64,000 nucleotides of DNA from Rectinema subterraneum (GCA_009768935.1 WESA01000006.1:1-64000), one strand, 5' to 3'. Shown: positions 44,135 through 53,505, counted from the first letter of the stretch. The notes: generated from the letters alone by a model not told the origin. Numbers and translations are program-made.

Positions 44135-44461
44135 ATGGATACAACACCAAAACCTTGCAATGAAGAGCAATTAACTCCTTATGCACAAAAATTTAAGGCG
44201 ATCGGTCATCCGGTCCGGCTGAAAATTCTCTGCCTTATTGTCCATCAGGAAGTTCCCTGTGTTGGAGACATCTGGCGATGTCTGGACCAGCCACAACCGG
44301 TTGTTTCACAGCACCTCGCAATTCTGAAGCGCTATGGAATTGTATCTTCGGAAGTCAAGAAAACGCGCCGTATCTATTCGATCAGTGACCCATTCATAAA
44401 AAACCTGATTGACTCAATGATTTGCGAAATTGGCACCAGCGCTCCGGAGCCAAAAAAATAG
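44135..44461 (+). CDS. ArsR-family winged-helix repressor
   Basis: 108 residues from the ATG at 44135; an earlier in-frame ATG (44114) lies inside the promoter. The family layout is clear: FKAIGHPVRLKILCLI, the recognition helix PVVSQHLAILKRYGIV and the beta wing EVKKTRRIYSI. Cys residues in helix 3 (EVPCVGDIWRCL) could bind metal, as in metal-sensing ArsR proteins, but the pattern is not a standard one. No obvious target gene adjoins it; it converges on ispG with a 5-nt gap. Confidence 0.85.
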   Translation: MDTTPKPCNEEQLTPYAQKFKAIGHPVRLKILCLIVHQEVPCVGDIWRCLDQPQPVVSQHLAILKRYGIVSSEVKKTRRIYSISDPFIKNLIDSMICEIGTSAPEPKK

Positions 44462-44466
44462 CCCGC

Positions 44467-45573
44467 TTACATCGATTTTTCCCTTACCAGGGCATCGAGC
44501 TCCTCGCCAAATGCTTTGTCTGCTTCTTCTTTCGCGATCCGGCGGACGATCTCGCCATGCTTGAATATTAATACCGAATTTCCTGAACCTGTAATGCCAA
44601 TATCGGCATGCCGTGCTTCGCCCGGCCCATTGACGACGCACCCCATCACTGCAACCGAAATATCCACGCCAATCGAATAGAGCCGCTCCATCCAGCGAGC
44701 CGTGAATGCATGCGTATCAAATGTAGCCCGACCGCAGCGCGGACAGGAAACAATTCTCGCTCCATTCATTTTCTTGCCTGCGCAGGCAAGAATTTCTTTC
44801 CCGGCAAGGACTTCCTGCTCCATTGTATCGGAGAGCGAAACACGGATGGTCGCGCCGATGTCTTTTTTCAAAAGAGGAACGAGAGCTGCGGTATTGCGTA
44901 CTACCCCCGCGACGAGCGGGCCTGCTTCCGTTACACCAAGATGAAGCGGATACGGATACTGCGCAGCAAAAAGCTCGTTTGCGCGGATCACGGTCTCTGG
45001 CTCGTTCAGCTTGAGCGATACCACAATATCGCTGAAATGCATCGACTCTAGCACTTCGATTTCACGCGCTGCAGCTTTTAGCGCAGCAAGAGCGAGATCC
45101 GGCTCACCATCCAGATCCTTTGGCAGAGAGCCGCCATTTATGCCGATCCGAATGGGAATGCCTTTGTCGAGCGCCTTCGCCGCGACTTCGCGCACCTTCC
45201 ATTCCGCGCCGATATTCCCCGGGTTTATGCGTACTTTCGCAATCGGAAAATCCATGCACCGCAGAGCAATACGCCAGTCAAAATGGATGTCGGCGACCAC
45301 AGGCATCGGAGAAAACCCTGCAAGCATGCCAAGCGCTTCGGCAGCCGCAATATCAGGTACCGCAAATCGAATGATCTGGCAGCCAATCGCTTTGAGTGCG
45401 ACAAGCCTCTTCAATATTGGTTGAAGACGCTCATCATCCGGGCTCGAAAAGGCAGGGAGCGGGTCTTTCCACATTGTCTGGATGCTGACAGGCCAGCCTT
45501 GGCCCATCAGCACATCGCCGACTTTTACTGCCTTTCTTTCAGCGGGAACGCCGCCAGAAATATTGGCTGCCAT
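44467..45573 (-). CDS. ispG: 4-hydroxy-3-methylbut-2-enyl diphosphate synthase
   Basis: About 368 residues from the ATG at 45573; the frame is open further back, into the end of the V-ATPase K gene. It is a MEP-pathway [4Fe-4S] enzyme. The cluster ligands are in SCPRCGRATFD and MGCVVNGPGEARHADIGI, and the TIM barrel has ADIHFDWRIALR and RINPGNIG. It follows atpK by 16 nt on the same strand and may be co-transcribed with the ATPase. Confidence 0.94.
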   Translation of the reverse strand: MAANISGGVPAERKAVKVGDVLMGQGWPVSIQTMWKDPLPAFSSPDDERLQPILKRLVALKAIGCQIIRFAVPDIAAAEALGMLAGFSPMPVVADIHFDWRIALRCMDFPIAKVRINPGNIGAEWKVREVAAKALDKGIPIRIGINGGSLPKDLDGEPDLALAALKAAAREIEVLESMHFSDIVVSLKLNEPETVIRANELFAAQYPYPLHLGVTEAGPLVAGVVRNTAALVPLLKKDIGATIRVSLSDTMEQEVLAGKEILACAGKKMNGARIVSCPRCGRATFDTHAFTARWMERLYSIGVDISVAVMGCVVNGPGEARHADIGITGSGNSVLIFKHGEIVRRIAKEEADKAFGEELDALVREKSM

Positions 45574-45589
45574 TGAACTGCTTTTGACT

Positions 45590-46012
45590 TCAGACTGCGC
45601 TGAAGGTGAATGCAAGCACAAAAAGTGCGACAGTTTCGCAGAGGCCGACTACAGTAATGTAGTTCGCAAAGCCCTTGCCTGTCTCGCCGAAGGCATCGCA
45701 GCCTGCTGCTGCTGCCTGCCCCTGGGCGACAGCCGACATACCAATGGCCAGCCCTGACATCACTCCCGCAGCAAGCAGAAGCAGCGGGTCTTTCGAGGAA
45801 TTCATAAGCCGGCCCATCAGAATAAAGCCATAAATAGTCTGCGTCAGCGGCGCACCAGCAAACGCGACGAGCAGAAACGATGGCGTTTTGTTATTCAAAT
45901 AGGAGCGCTTCCACGAACCGATTGCTGCCATACCAGCAATTCCCGCGCCGATACCAGAACCGGTCGCCGCCAGCCCGAGTACGCATGCCGCACCGATCAA
46001 TGCAATGTTCAT
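45590..46012 (-). CDS. atpK: V-type ATPase subunit K (rotor ring)
   Basis: 140 residues in four membrane helices, i.e. two fused hairpins. The ion-carrying Glu is in LCETVALFVLAF (helix 4). The other positions known to bind Na+ in Enterococcus hirae NtpK (Thr64, Gln65, Gln110, Tyr68) have matches in PLTQTIYGF (Thr, Gln, Tyr) and SAVAQGQAAAA (Gln). This suggests Na+ coupling. The start overlaps the stop of subunit I (ATGA). Confidence 0.94.
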   Translation of the reverse strand: MNIALIGAACVLGLAATGSGIGAGIAGMAAIGSWKRSYLNNKTPSFLLVAFAGAPLTQTIYGFILMGRLMNSSKDPLLLLAAGVMSGLAIGMSAVAQGQAAAAGCDAFGETGKGFANYITVVGLCETVALFVLAFTFSAV

Positions 46013-47925
46013 ACTCCAGTCTCCTCAAGGGTTGATTGCATAGGCGCTGGAGAAGATTTCGCTTCTCTCAGCGGATTATATTTGTAACCAGACCACTCCA
46101 TACCGAGGTGTCCGGAAAACTCCAGCATATTGAGTCGTATGCCATGTACGACTACCGATAGTACAGTGAGCACAAAGTTGAGCGAATGGCTCACCGCCAG
46201 CAGCATCACCGCTATCAGGAGCTTCAGAATAAAACCGAGCAAGAAACCGGCCGCGCCACCAAGAATACCCGCTGCCATGCCATTCACTGTCTGGGAAATT
46301 GCAAGTCCCGCAAGCCCGACCGCCCAAAGTCGGATATAGGACACGATATCGGCAAACACGCTCACCGTTCCCAGGAACGTAGGAATAAGACCCTTGAGGC
46401 TTTCCACAAGGCTCGGCACGATCTTTCCATTCCAATTTCCGAACACGAACACAAGGGAAAATCCCGATGCGATGCAGATAAGCGCCCAGCTCCGGATAGG
46501 AAACCTCTGCGCGTCGATGACGAGATTCAGCGCTGCATTGAACATGCCTGCAAGCAAGAGCAGAGAACCTATCTGTGACATGAACTTGAGGTTCGGAAAA
46601 TCGCGCTTTATATTTTTTATGTGAGCGATTGAAAGCTGCACGAGGCCTATTATAAAGCAGAATACTTTGATGTTGCTTTCGGAATTCGGATTCTGGCCAT
46701 TGATGAGAGGCAGGGAAATATTTTGGAGTATATACGGCAGGTGGTTGTACTGGATACCAAACCAGGATGCGGTCAGCGCACCCCATACGACTGTCACCGC
46801 GCCGAGCAGCAGGAAAAGCTTCTGCGCATCACTTGCTTTCTGGCCCTTTCGTTTCCCGAGCACAATCGATACAAGCGATGCCAGAACGATAAGCGACCCA
46901 TACCCTCCATCACCGAAGATCATTGCGAAGAACAGAGAGAAAAACATCAGAAACCATAACGAAATATCATATTCCCTATAGTTGGGCACCGTGCCCAGAA
47001 ATTCGAAAACCGGATCGATGATACGTATCGCAGGCGGATTTTCGACGAGGGTAGGAGGCAATTCCTCATCGGATGGATCATCGAAGGCTGCTGCCCAGCC
47101 ATAGCGCGCAACCATTTTCTTGAACCGGTCACAGTCGCGAGCAGGCACAAAACCCTGCAAATATGCAAATTGCGCTTGACTCGGCATTCCCGAGCGCAAC
47201 CGCTCCAGCGTAATATTCGATTCAAGCTCATCAAGATAGGATTTCAGAACCGAAGCATGAACAGTCCGGGCTCGCAGCTCGGCCTCGATCTCTTTTTTGC
47301 GGCGATCGATTGATGCTGCTTCCTGGCGCATAGACGAAAGCGGCATTTCTGGCGGAAGAAATTCCTGAAAAATGGCTGGCAGTTCAGGGAGTTTTTTGCC
47401 CTCTTCTATAAGGACGCCAAGCCTGATCTTTCCTTTAGGCGCTGCCAACCGCACATATTCAAGCTCTTCAGGGATATGCGCAGCTTCTTTGGAAGGCGCT
47501 TCGAAAAAATGTATTGAAAGACCAGTTTTTTCGCTCACTTCAGCGAGCTGGGAAACGGAAACCTCGCCCCACGTTGCAATGCGGTCCATTTCGCGCGCAA
47601 GCTGGGAAGCCCGTTCGTTCAGCGTATCGAATTCATGCTTCAGAGCGGATACTTCCTGAACAAGCAGCTTTGCTGCTTCAATTTGTGATAGCCCTTTTCC
47701 TTCCCTCGCAGGATGTTTCGATTTCGATTTTTTGTCCTCATAATTCGAAAGCAAATAATAGACCGTTTCAGCTTCCGATTTTCCCCGCTCTAGCGCTTGG
47801 TAGGTTTCTCCGCTCCCAGGAAGTTCCTCGACATGCGCGACGCCGAGCTTTCGCAGGCGCTCGGGGACACTTTCCCTATCTTTATCGAGAACAATGAGGT
47901 AAAACTTCTTCATGGGAACAATCAT
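46009..47925 (-). CDS. atpI: V-type ATPase subunit I
   Basis: 638 residues. The N-terminal cytoplasmic half has coiled coils (about 60-130 and 205-265). The C-terminal half has about seven or eight membrane helices. It is the stator subunit that carries the ion half-channels; the essential Arg should lie in the helix around YIRLWAVGLAGLAISQTV. The start overlaps the subunit D stop by 4 nt. Confidence 0.94.
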   Translation of the reverse strand: MIVPMKKFYLIVLDKDRESVPERLRKLGVAHVEELPGSGETYQALERGKSEAETVYYLLSNYEDKKSKSKHPAREGKGLSQIEAAKLLVQEVSALKHEFDTLNERASQLAREMDRIATWGEVSVSQLAEVSEKTGLSIHFFEAPSKEAAHIPEELEYVRLAAPKGKIRLGVLIEEGKKLPELPAIFQEFLPPEMPLSSMRQEAASIDRRKKEIEAELRARTVHASVLKSYLDELESNITLERLRSGMPSQAQFAYLQGFVPARDCDRFKKMVARYGWAAAFDDPSDEELPPTLVENPPAIRIIDPVFEFLGTVPNYREYDISLWFLMFFSLFFAMIFGDGGYGSLIVLASLVSIVLGKRKGQKASDAQKLFLLLGAVTVVWGALTASWFGIQYNHLPYILQNISLPLINGQNPNSESNIKVFCFIIGLVQLSIAHIKNIKRDFPNLKFMSQIGSLLLLAGMFNAALNLVIDAQRFPIRSWALICIASGFSLVFVFGNWNGKIVPSLVESLKGLIPTFLGTVSVFADIVSYIRLWAVGLAGLAISQTVNGMAAGILGGAAGFLLGFILKLLIAVMLLAVSHSLNFVLTVLSVVVHGIRLNMLEFSGHLGMEWSGYKYNPLREAKSSPAPMQSTLEETGV

Positions 47926-48536
47926 CGCCCGGCTCCTTCCACTTTGCGCTTCGCGATTTTGCCTCTTACCACCTGCGCGGTCTGCTGATCGCCAAGATAT
48001 ATGCGGATTTTGCGAATATCAGCGATCGTTTCGGGAATTTTTACCTTTTCAAAAAGATTGACGCGCTGCGTCGTAATGCGGAGCTCGTGCGCAAGCAATT
48101 CTCGCTGTCTGGTAACTATTTCCAGTTCCATCTGCGTCCGCAAAAGTTGCTCCATGAGCGTCAGAGCTGAATCTATCCACACAGGAGCCGCATACAGGTC
48201 GTATACCGACCGTTCGAATTCGATATCCTGAAAGACAGGGATTGTCACGCCCGCAATATTGCCCTCGTCCGTGCGTACGGAAACAATCCTCAAGAGTGGC
48301 TCACCGTTCGACTTCCGTGCTTTTTCTTGTTCAGAGAATACCGCAATCCAGGGATCGTACTCTTTTTCCAGCGTCGCCTTGCGCGCCAGAAGCTGTTCCA
48401 GGCGAGTCTGCACGCTGCGGACTTCAACCTGCAGCTGCTGCTTCTTGAGCTGAAGTGTCGGCAGATAACGCTGGTACATTTTCAGCGCATCTTTTTTCTT
48501 TTTGAGCTCGTTCTTGGTCAGCTTTATCTTCGCCAT
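47922..48536 (-). CDS. atpD: V-type ATPase subunit D (central stalk)
   Basis: 204 residues, with the N-terminal helix LTKNELKKKKDALKMYQRYL and a C-terminal coiled coil (TTQRVNLFEKVKIPE) typical of subunit D. It turns within the A3B3 head. It starts 32 nt after subunit B. Confidence 0.92.
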   Translation of the reverse strand: MAKIKLTKNELKKKKDALKMYQRYLPTLQLKKQQLQVEVRSVQTRLEQLLARKATLEKEYDPWIAVFSEQEKARKSNGEPLLRIVSVRTDEGNIAGVTIPVFQDIEFERSVYDLYAAPVWIDSALTLMEQLLRTQMELEIVTRQRELLAHELRITTQRVNLFEKVKIPETIADIRKIRIYLGDQQTAQVVRGKIAKRKVEGAGR

Positions 48537-48568
48537 CGTGGTTCGCCTTTACGCCTTCATTTCTGCTA

Positions 48569-49867
48569 TCATTTCCGCCCGACCCAGAATTTCTGGATCA
48601 AATCAGAGCGCAAGCCCGTCTCGCGCGGCTCGAAGCATTCTGCAAGCGTTTCCCAGCACTGATCCAGAGCCTTTTCGAGAGGAATATTGACCGAAAGGTC
48701 CATCATGCGCTGCTCGAAGAGCTCTCCGTATTTAAGAAGCTTGCGATCCCATACACTCATCTGGAAGCCCATCGACTTCTTTTCCAGCGTGTCGCGGTAG
48801 GCGGCATACAGCTTGATCATTGCGTCCATGATCGAGCGATGGTCCTCGCGGGTCTTGCCGTTGACCATCTGCTTGAGGCGCGAAAGCGAACCAAAGGGCT
48901 CGATATGGCCGCCATGAAGATAGAACTGCCCCTCGGTGATGTAGCCTGTGTTGTCCGGGACCGGGTGCGTGACATCATCGCCGGGCATCGTGGTGACTGC
49001 AAGAATCGTTATGGAACCAGCATCAGAGAAATCGACCGCTTTTTCGTATCGCGCGGCAAGCTGCGAATAGAGATCGCCAGGATAACCGCGGTTCGAGGGT
49101 ACCTGCTCTTGAGTAATCGCGATTTCTTTGAGCGCGTCAGCAAAGTTTGTCATGTCGGTAAGGAGCACTAGGACGTTTTTGCCCTTAAGCGCAAAGCGCT
49201 CCGCAACCGCAAGCGAGATATCCGGCACCATAAGGCATTCGACAATGGGATCCGCGGCAGTATGCACAAACATGATTGTCTTGGAAAGAGCGCCGCCCTG
49301 CTCCAACGAATCGCGGAAGAAAAGATAGTCATCGTATTTGAGGCCCATGCCGCCGAGCACAATGAGATCGACTTCCGCCTGCATAGCGATGCGGGCTAAA
49401 AGCTGGTTATACGGCTCGCCGGAAACCGAAAAAATCGGCAGTTTCTGGCTCTTCACAAGCGTATTGAATACATCGATCATGGGGATGCCGGTGCGGATCA
49501 TCTCGCGCGGAACTATGCGTTTGTAAGGGTTGACCGAAGGTCCCGCAATAGTGATGAGATTATCCGAAAGCATCGGCCCGCCGTCGCGAGGCTCACCTGC
49601 TCCGTCGAAGATGCGGCCGAGGAGATTGTCGGAAAAGCTCACCTGCATCGGGTGGCCAAGAAACCGCACTTCATCGCCGGTAGAAATACCCCGTCCTCCA
49701 GCAAACACCTGGAGAAAAACCATTTCTTTATCCAGACGAATGGTCTCCGCAAGCGACATGCCGTATCGCGTCTTCACCTGCGCCAGTTCGCCATACGCGA
49801 CATCCTGCGCTTTTACCGCAATGACGTTGCCGACAATTGATTCAATTCTCGAATATATTTTGTTCAT
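48569..49867 (-). CDS. atpB: V-type ATPase subunit B
   Basis: 432 residues. The non-catalytic nucleotide-binding subunit; it lacks a full P-loop, as expected. Family segments include [33 protein letters not shown] and [13 protein letters not shown]. Four nt separate its start from the subunit A stop. Confidence 0.96.
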   Translation of the reverse strand: MNKIYSRIESIVGNVIAVKAQDVAYGELAQVKTRYGMSLAETIRLDKEMVFLQVFAGGRGISTGDEVRFLGHPMQVSFSDNLLGRIFDGAGEPRDGGPMLSDNLITIAGPSVNPYKRIVPREMIRTGIPMIDVFNTLVKSQKLPIFSVSGEPYNQLLARIAMQAEVDLIVLGGMGLKYDDYLFFRDSLEQGGALSKTIMFVHTAADPIVECLMVPDISLAVAERFALKGKNVLVLLTDMTNFADALKEIAITQEQVPSNRGYPGDLYSQLAARYEKAVDFSDAGSITILAVTTMPGDDVTHPVPDNTGYITEGQFYLHGGHIEPFGSLSRLKQMVNGKTREDHRSIMDAMIKLYAAYRDTLEKKSMGFQMSVWDRKLLKYGELFEQRMMDLSVNIPLEKALDQCWETLAECFEPRETGLRSDLIQKFWVGRK

Positions 49868-49870
49868 GTC

Positions 49871-51634
49871 TCACTCCAGCGCGCTGATCGCTTTCAAACC
49901 GCGGTTTTCGAACTCGGGATTCCTGTCCGCCAATGCCTGCTCGACTTTTGCATACAGTGAGTCATACATTTCGCTGTCTTCTGGCGTGCCGTTGAGGTCC
50001 AGCATTGTCTGCCGCAAGTCATAGAAGAATTCTCGCGCATCTTCCTTGTCTTTATACTTGACCTGTGAAGCAAGTATTTTTAGGACAAGGCTGAACATAT
50101 GTTTCTGGCGATCCGGCGGAACAGCAGCATCGACCGGATCGAAAGAGTTCTGCTGGAGGTAGACGGCATCGAGGAATTCGCTCTTGAGATATACCACATA
50201 ATCTTCAAGGCTTGTCCCCTCTTCACCGACAACTTTCATCATCGCGCCGACTTCTGCGCCGCGCTCGAGAAATGAATGTGCGTACTGCACCGCTCTCTGC
50301 GGCATGATGCCTTCATATTTCGACCAAGAATCGAGCGGGTGAATGGCAGGATATTTGCGCGCATCCGAACGCTCGCGCGAAAGGCCATGGAACGCACCCA
50401 CAACTTTCAGGGTTGCCTGGGTGACAGGCTCTTCGAAATTGCCGCCTGCAGGAGAAACGGTTCCGCCGATAGTGACAGAGCCTTTCTGCCCGTTATAGAG
50501 CTGCACGATGCCTGCACGCTCATAGAATGCGGCGATAACCGATTCAAGATATGCAGGAAATGCTTCTTCACCAGGGATTTCCTCGAGGCGGCCGGACATT
50601 TCGCGCATCGCCTGAGCCCATCGACTGGTAGAATCTGCAAGCAGAAGGACATCGAGCCCCATCTGCCTGTAATATTCTGCAATAGTGACCGCAGTGTAGA
50701 CCGAAGCCTCTCGCGCGGCGACTGGCATCGACGAAGTATTGCAGATAATAACCGTTCGCTCCATTAATGAACGACCTGTTTTGGGGTCGATGATTTCCGG
50801 AAATTCCTTCAAGGTTTCGACAACTTCGCCTGCACGCTCGCCGCATGCTGCAATGAGCACAATGTCGACTTCAGCGTTACGGCTTGTAACTTGCTGAAGA
50901 ACTGTTTTTCCCGCGCCGAACGGGCCGGGGATGCAATATGTCCCGCCCTTTGCAACCGGAAAAAATGTGTCGATGATGCGTGTCTTGGTTACAAGCGGCT
51001 CTGATGGCTTGAGCCGTTCGGAATAGCAATCGACCGCACGCTTGACCGGCCAGGAGAACCACATCTTTATCGGTTTGGTATTGCCTTTTGCGTCTACTAC
51101 ATGCGCAACATTCTCATCGATTGTGTAATCCCCTTCAGGGAGAATATCTGCAAGCTTCCATTCTCCGTATAAATCGAAAGGCACCATGATGATATGCCTG
51201 AAATGAAGCTCGGGCACCCATCCGATTGCCATGCCTCGCTGCAATGTATCGCCAACTTTTGCCAGCGGCGTAAAATGCCACCTTGTTTCGCGCGAAAGAG
51301 CCTTCAGGTATAGACCTGGCTCCAGAAAATAACCCACTTTTTCGGCAATTTCAGGAAGCGGGTTCTGAAGACCATCATAGATCTGCCCAAGCAGTCCCGG
51401 ACCAAGTTCGACGGAAAGCAACTCATTGGTGAATCGAACTTTATTCCCGACCTTGATGCCTTTGGTTATTTCATAGACCTGTACCTGGACTGAATTGCCA
51501 CGAATGCGTATGATCTCGCTCTTGAGGCTCCTCGTCCCAGTTTCGATGTAGGCTACCTCATTCATGGTAACATTTCCGTCAGTTTCGACAGAAACCATAT
51601 TTCCGTTTACTGCGGTAACGATTCCTTCTGTCAT
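49871..51634 (-). CDS. atpA: V-type ATPase catalytic subunit A
   Basis: 587 residues. The P-loop is GPFGAGKTVLQQ; the non-homologous insert typical of V-type A subunits (about 110-190) and the arginine-finger partner region are present, with DSTSRWAQAMREMSGRLEEI downstream. It performs ATP hydrolysis or synthesis in the A3B3 head. It starts in a 4-nt overlap with the DUF2764 gene. Confidence 0.97.
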   Translation of the reverse strand: MTEGIVTAVNGNMVSVETDGNVTMNEVAYIETGTRSLKSEIIRIRGNSVQVQVYEITKGIKVGNKVRFTNELLSVELGPGLLGQIYDGLQNPLPEIAEKVGYFLEPGLYLKALSRETRWHFTPLAKVGDTLQRGMAIGWVPELHFRHIIMVPFDLYGEWKLADILPEGDYTIDENVAHVVDAKGNTKPIKMWFSWPVKRAVDCYSERLKPSEPLVTKTRIIDTFFPVAKGGTYCIPGPFGAGKTVLQQVTSRNAEVDIVLIAACGERAGEVVETLKEFPEIIDPKTGRSLMERTVIICNTSSMPVAAREASVYTAVTIAEYYRQMGLDVLLLADSTSRWAQAMREMSGRLEEIPGEEAFPAYLESVIAAFYERAGIVQLYNGQKGSVTIGGTVSPAGGNFEEPVTQATLKVVGAFHGLSRERSDARKYPAIHPLDSWSKYEGIMPQRAVQYAHSFLERGAEVGAMMKVVGEEGTSLEDYVVYLKSEFLDAVYLQQNSFDPVDAAVPPDRQKHMFSLVLKILASQVKYKDKEDAREFFYDLRQTMLDLNGTPEDSEMYDSLYAKVEQALADRNPEFENRGLKAISALE

Positions 51635-52218
51635 GTTGCCACTCCGGTGTCTAGCGCGCTGCTGGCTACATCCGCAGCTGCATCGACGATATCTTGATAA
51701 AAGATCCTGAACCCTTCCGCGCCTCGATCTCTCTGGAAGGAGATGCAGCGGGTCGCAATAAGCAGTTTGATTTTATACGCAAGAATATAATCGAGTTCAA
51801 AGGCAGAAAGTGCTGAAAGTCTTTCGACCGCAATCCATCGTTCACGCTCGAAGGTGAGCTCTGCCTGCAATGGATCAGAAGCCGAATGAATAGCTTGCGC
51901 AGCTTGCAGCGCGTCCGTATTGGTGCTGCCTGGTCTTATCCAGGGCTCTGGATCCCATTTGAATTCTCTTGCCCTCAGCATAGCTAGGGCATTGCGAGTG
52001 CCGCGCTCCCATTCGAAAAATGCTTTCAGAAAAGGAGATTTTTCGATTGTGCCCGTGTACTCGCCCCTCACTGCAGCCCCTGCTGCCTGGATGAGTTCGC
52101 GATCGCTCTTGTCAACCAAACGCTCGCAGAGGGCGTCGAATTCCTGAGCAGAGAAAGGAGGAGGCGCTCCAAATGGAAAAGATGGCAAAGTCGAAGCGAA
52201 ATACCAATACCGCTTCAT
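51631..52218 (-). CDS. DUF2764 family protein of V-ATPase operons
   Basis: 195 residues. YWYFASTLPSFPFG at the N-terminus and the helical body match the DUF2764 family found in V-ATPase operons of spirochaetes and Bacteroidetes. It stands where a subunit C (the collar between rotor and membrane ring) is coded in other V-ATPase operons, so it may be a distant functional counterpart; this is inference. No other C-, F- or G-type gene is visible here. Confidence 0.8.
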   Translation of the reverse strand: MKRYWYFASTLPSFPFGAPPPFSAQEFDALCERLVDKSDRELIQAAGAAVRGEYTGTIEKSPFLKAFFEWERGTRNALAMLRAREFKWDPEPWIRPGSTNTDALQAAQAIHSASDPLQAELTFERERWIAVERLSALSAFELDYILAYKIKLLIATRCISFQRDRGAEGFRIFYQDIVDAAADVASSALDTGVAT

Positions 52219-52219
52219 T

Positions 52220-52837
52220 TCAGGTCAGGCTCCCTGAAGCTTCCTTCAAATATTCAGCGAGAAGCCTGTTCACCCGGACCGATAGAATTTGCGCAATGCT
52301 TTCGGAAGTAAAATCAAACTGGACCGCAGAACCTTCGACTGCCACACGGAATCCCGCATCGATTGCAGGATAGGGCTTAAAGGTTATTCCGCGGGCAAGC
52401 TCTTTCGAAAGCCTTGCTGCAATGGAGGCATCAATCTTTTCTTCCAGCGTAGGAGGCAGAAGCACTTCTATATCGCCGCTCTGGCTGGAGGCAAGGATTC
52501 TGACAATCTCGGGTATAACCTGCGCTGCCATTTTTGCATCGAAAGCGGCTTCTATATCGGCATTCAATGCGGATTCGACAAACATGCGCACACTCTGTTT
52601 GAGCGCAATCATTGTGTCCCGCGAAGCTTGAAGAAGGCTTTCACGCGAAGCAGCATCCATAGAAGCAATGCGGCGTTCTGCTTCTGTAAGCGCCTCTTCG
52701 GCTTCTTTCTTTGCTCTTGCAATAATTTCATCGGCTTGAGCCTGCGCTTTTTCGATGATCTCTTCCGCCTGCTTTTTTGCAGTTTCTATGCCTTCGTTCC
52801 GAATTCTCTCAAGAAGCTCTTGTACCTGGATCTCCAT
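52220..52837 (-). CDS. atpE: V-type ATPase subunit E (peripheral stalk)
   Basis: 205 residues. The N-terminal 90 residues are a long charged helix (AKKQAEEIIEKAQAQADEII) and the C-terminal domain has the globular E fold (DAGFRVAVEGS). GAGGAA lies 6 nt before the ATG. First gene of the operon; its leader of about 120 nt contains a small hairpin (ATCTCTG/CAGAGAT, 52863-52882). Confidence 0.92.
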   Translation of the reverse strand: MEIQVQELLERIRNEGIETAKKQAEEIIEKAQAQADEIIARAKKEAEEALTEAERRIASMDAASRESLLQASRDTMIALKQSVRMFVESALNADIEAAFDAKMAAQVIPEIVRILASSQSGDIEVLLPPTLEEKIDASIAARLSKELARGITFKPYPAIDAGFRVAVEGSAVQFDFTSESIAQILSVRVNRLLAEYLKEASGSLT

Positions 52838-52965
52838 GTTAATTTCCTCTGGATGTGTAGGATCTCTGGACTGGCAGAGATGGCGTATCGATTTTCCTGC
52901 AATGGCTTCGGGCCGAACTTGCTGAGAAACCGGATAAGAAAATCACCACTGCCACCTTATATCAA

Positions 52966-52994
52966 TAATATAATATATAAATAAATCTTGAAAT
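52966..52994 (-). promoter_or_regulatory. Possible promoter of the V-ATPase operon
   Basis: Minus strand TTTCAA (52994-52989), 17-nt spacer, TATTAT (52971-52966) in a very AT-rich stretch. The -35 is weak. The leader to atpE is about 120 nt. Confidence 0.4.
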
Positions 52995-53068
52995 GGAGCG
53001 CATATTCAAGAAACCAGTTTATACCGAAAGCGCTGTTTGGGCAAGATCTGGCTGTGTTGCGCTTCCTC

Positions 53069-53097
53069 TTGACATGATGGCTTGCTTGCGATTAAAT
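53069..53097 (+). promoter_or_regulatory. Promoter ahead of the tandem repeats and tRNA-Gly
   Basis: Perfect TTGACA (53069-53074), 17-nt spacer, TTAAAT (53092-53097). A transcript from here would run through the three repeats and tRNA-Gly to the terminator at 53602, about 500 nt. Confidence 0.55.
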
Positions 53098-53109
53098 CGC
53101 GCTAGTTGC

Positions 53110-53471
53110 GAAAAGCGGCGAATTTAAAAACGCGACCGTCGTACCGCGACGGCGCACATGCAGAGGCCCGCAGCGCTTGCAAACCGGCAGAAGCCGGAGC
53201 AGCACGACGGTTACCTCTGCTACCTGCCGCGAAAAGCGGCGAATTTAAAAACGCGACCGTCGTACCGCGACGGCGCACCACCAGAGGCCCCAGTGCCCGC
53301 ATACCGGCAATAGCCGGAGCAGCACGACGGTTACCTCTGCTACCTGCCGCGAAAAGCGGCGAATTTAAAAACGCGACCGTCGTACCGCGACGGCGCACAT
53401 GCAGAGGCCCGCAGCGCTTGCAAACCGGCAGAAGCCGGAGCAGCACGACGGTTACCTCTGCTAGCCGCCGC
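53110..53471 (+). repeat. Three tandem repeats of about 121 bp, structured
   Basis: Units 53110-53230, 53231-53350 and 53351-53471. Units 1 and 3 are almost identical; unit 2 differs mainly in predicted loops (hairpin CCGGC-AGAA-GCCGG becomes CCGGC-AATA-GCCGG). Each unit carries a hairpin CCGTCG/CGACGG, a long-range stem CAGAGG/CCTCTG, and a hairpin GCCGC/GCGGC at each junction between units. Each begins with the 33 nt found directly before and at the 5' end of tRNA-Gly (21 nt upstream plus the first 12 nt of the tRNA). Open frames on both strands have biased composition and are not believable genes. Confidence 0.9.
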
Positions 53472-53505
53472 AAAAAGCGGCGAATTTAAAAACGCGACCG
53501 TCGTA
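53472..53505 (+). repeat. Fourth, partial repeat copy fused to tRNA-Gly
   Basis: The repeat's first 33 nt recur here, with one base changed, and run straight into the tRNA: the shared GCGACCGTCGTA is the tRNA's acceptor 5' strand and D-arm start. The hairpin at 53465-53482 is CGCCGC/GCGGCG. Confidence 0.85.

Noticed and set aside
53160..53220. A tRNA-like cloverleaf inside the repeat (GCAGAGG...CCTCTGC ends).
   Set aside because: The ends pair, but there is no T-arm consensus or proper anticodon arm, and unit 2 breaks the first pair. I keep only the statement that the repeat is structured.
53102..53489. Open frames on both strands across the tandem repeats (about 125 codons each).
   Set aside because: They repeat with the 121-bp unit (not a multiple of three between all units), have extreme composition and lack start signals. 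The region is better explained as structured repeats leading to tRNA-Gly.
53110..53505. CRISPR array.
   Set aside because: The repeated unit is about 121 bp without unique spacers, and there are no cas genes.
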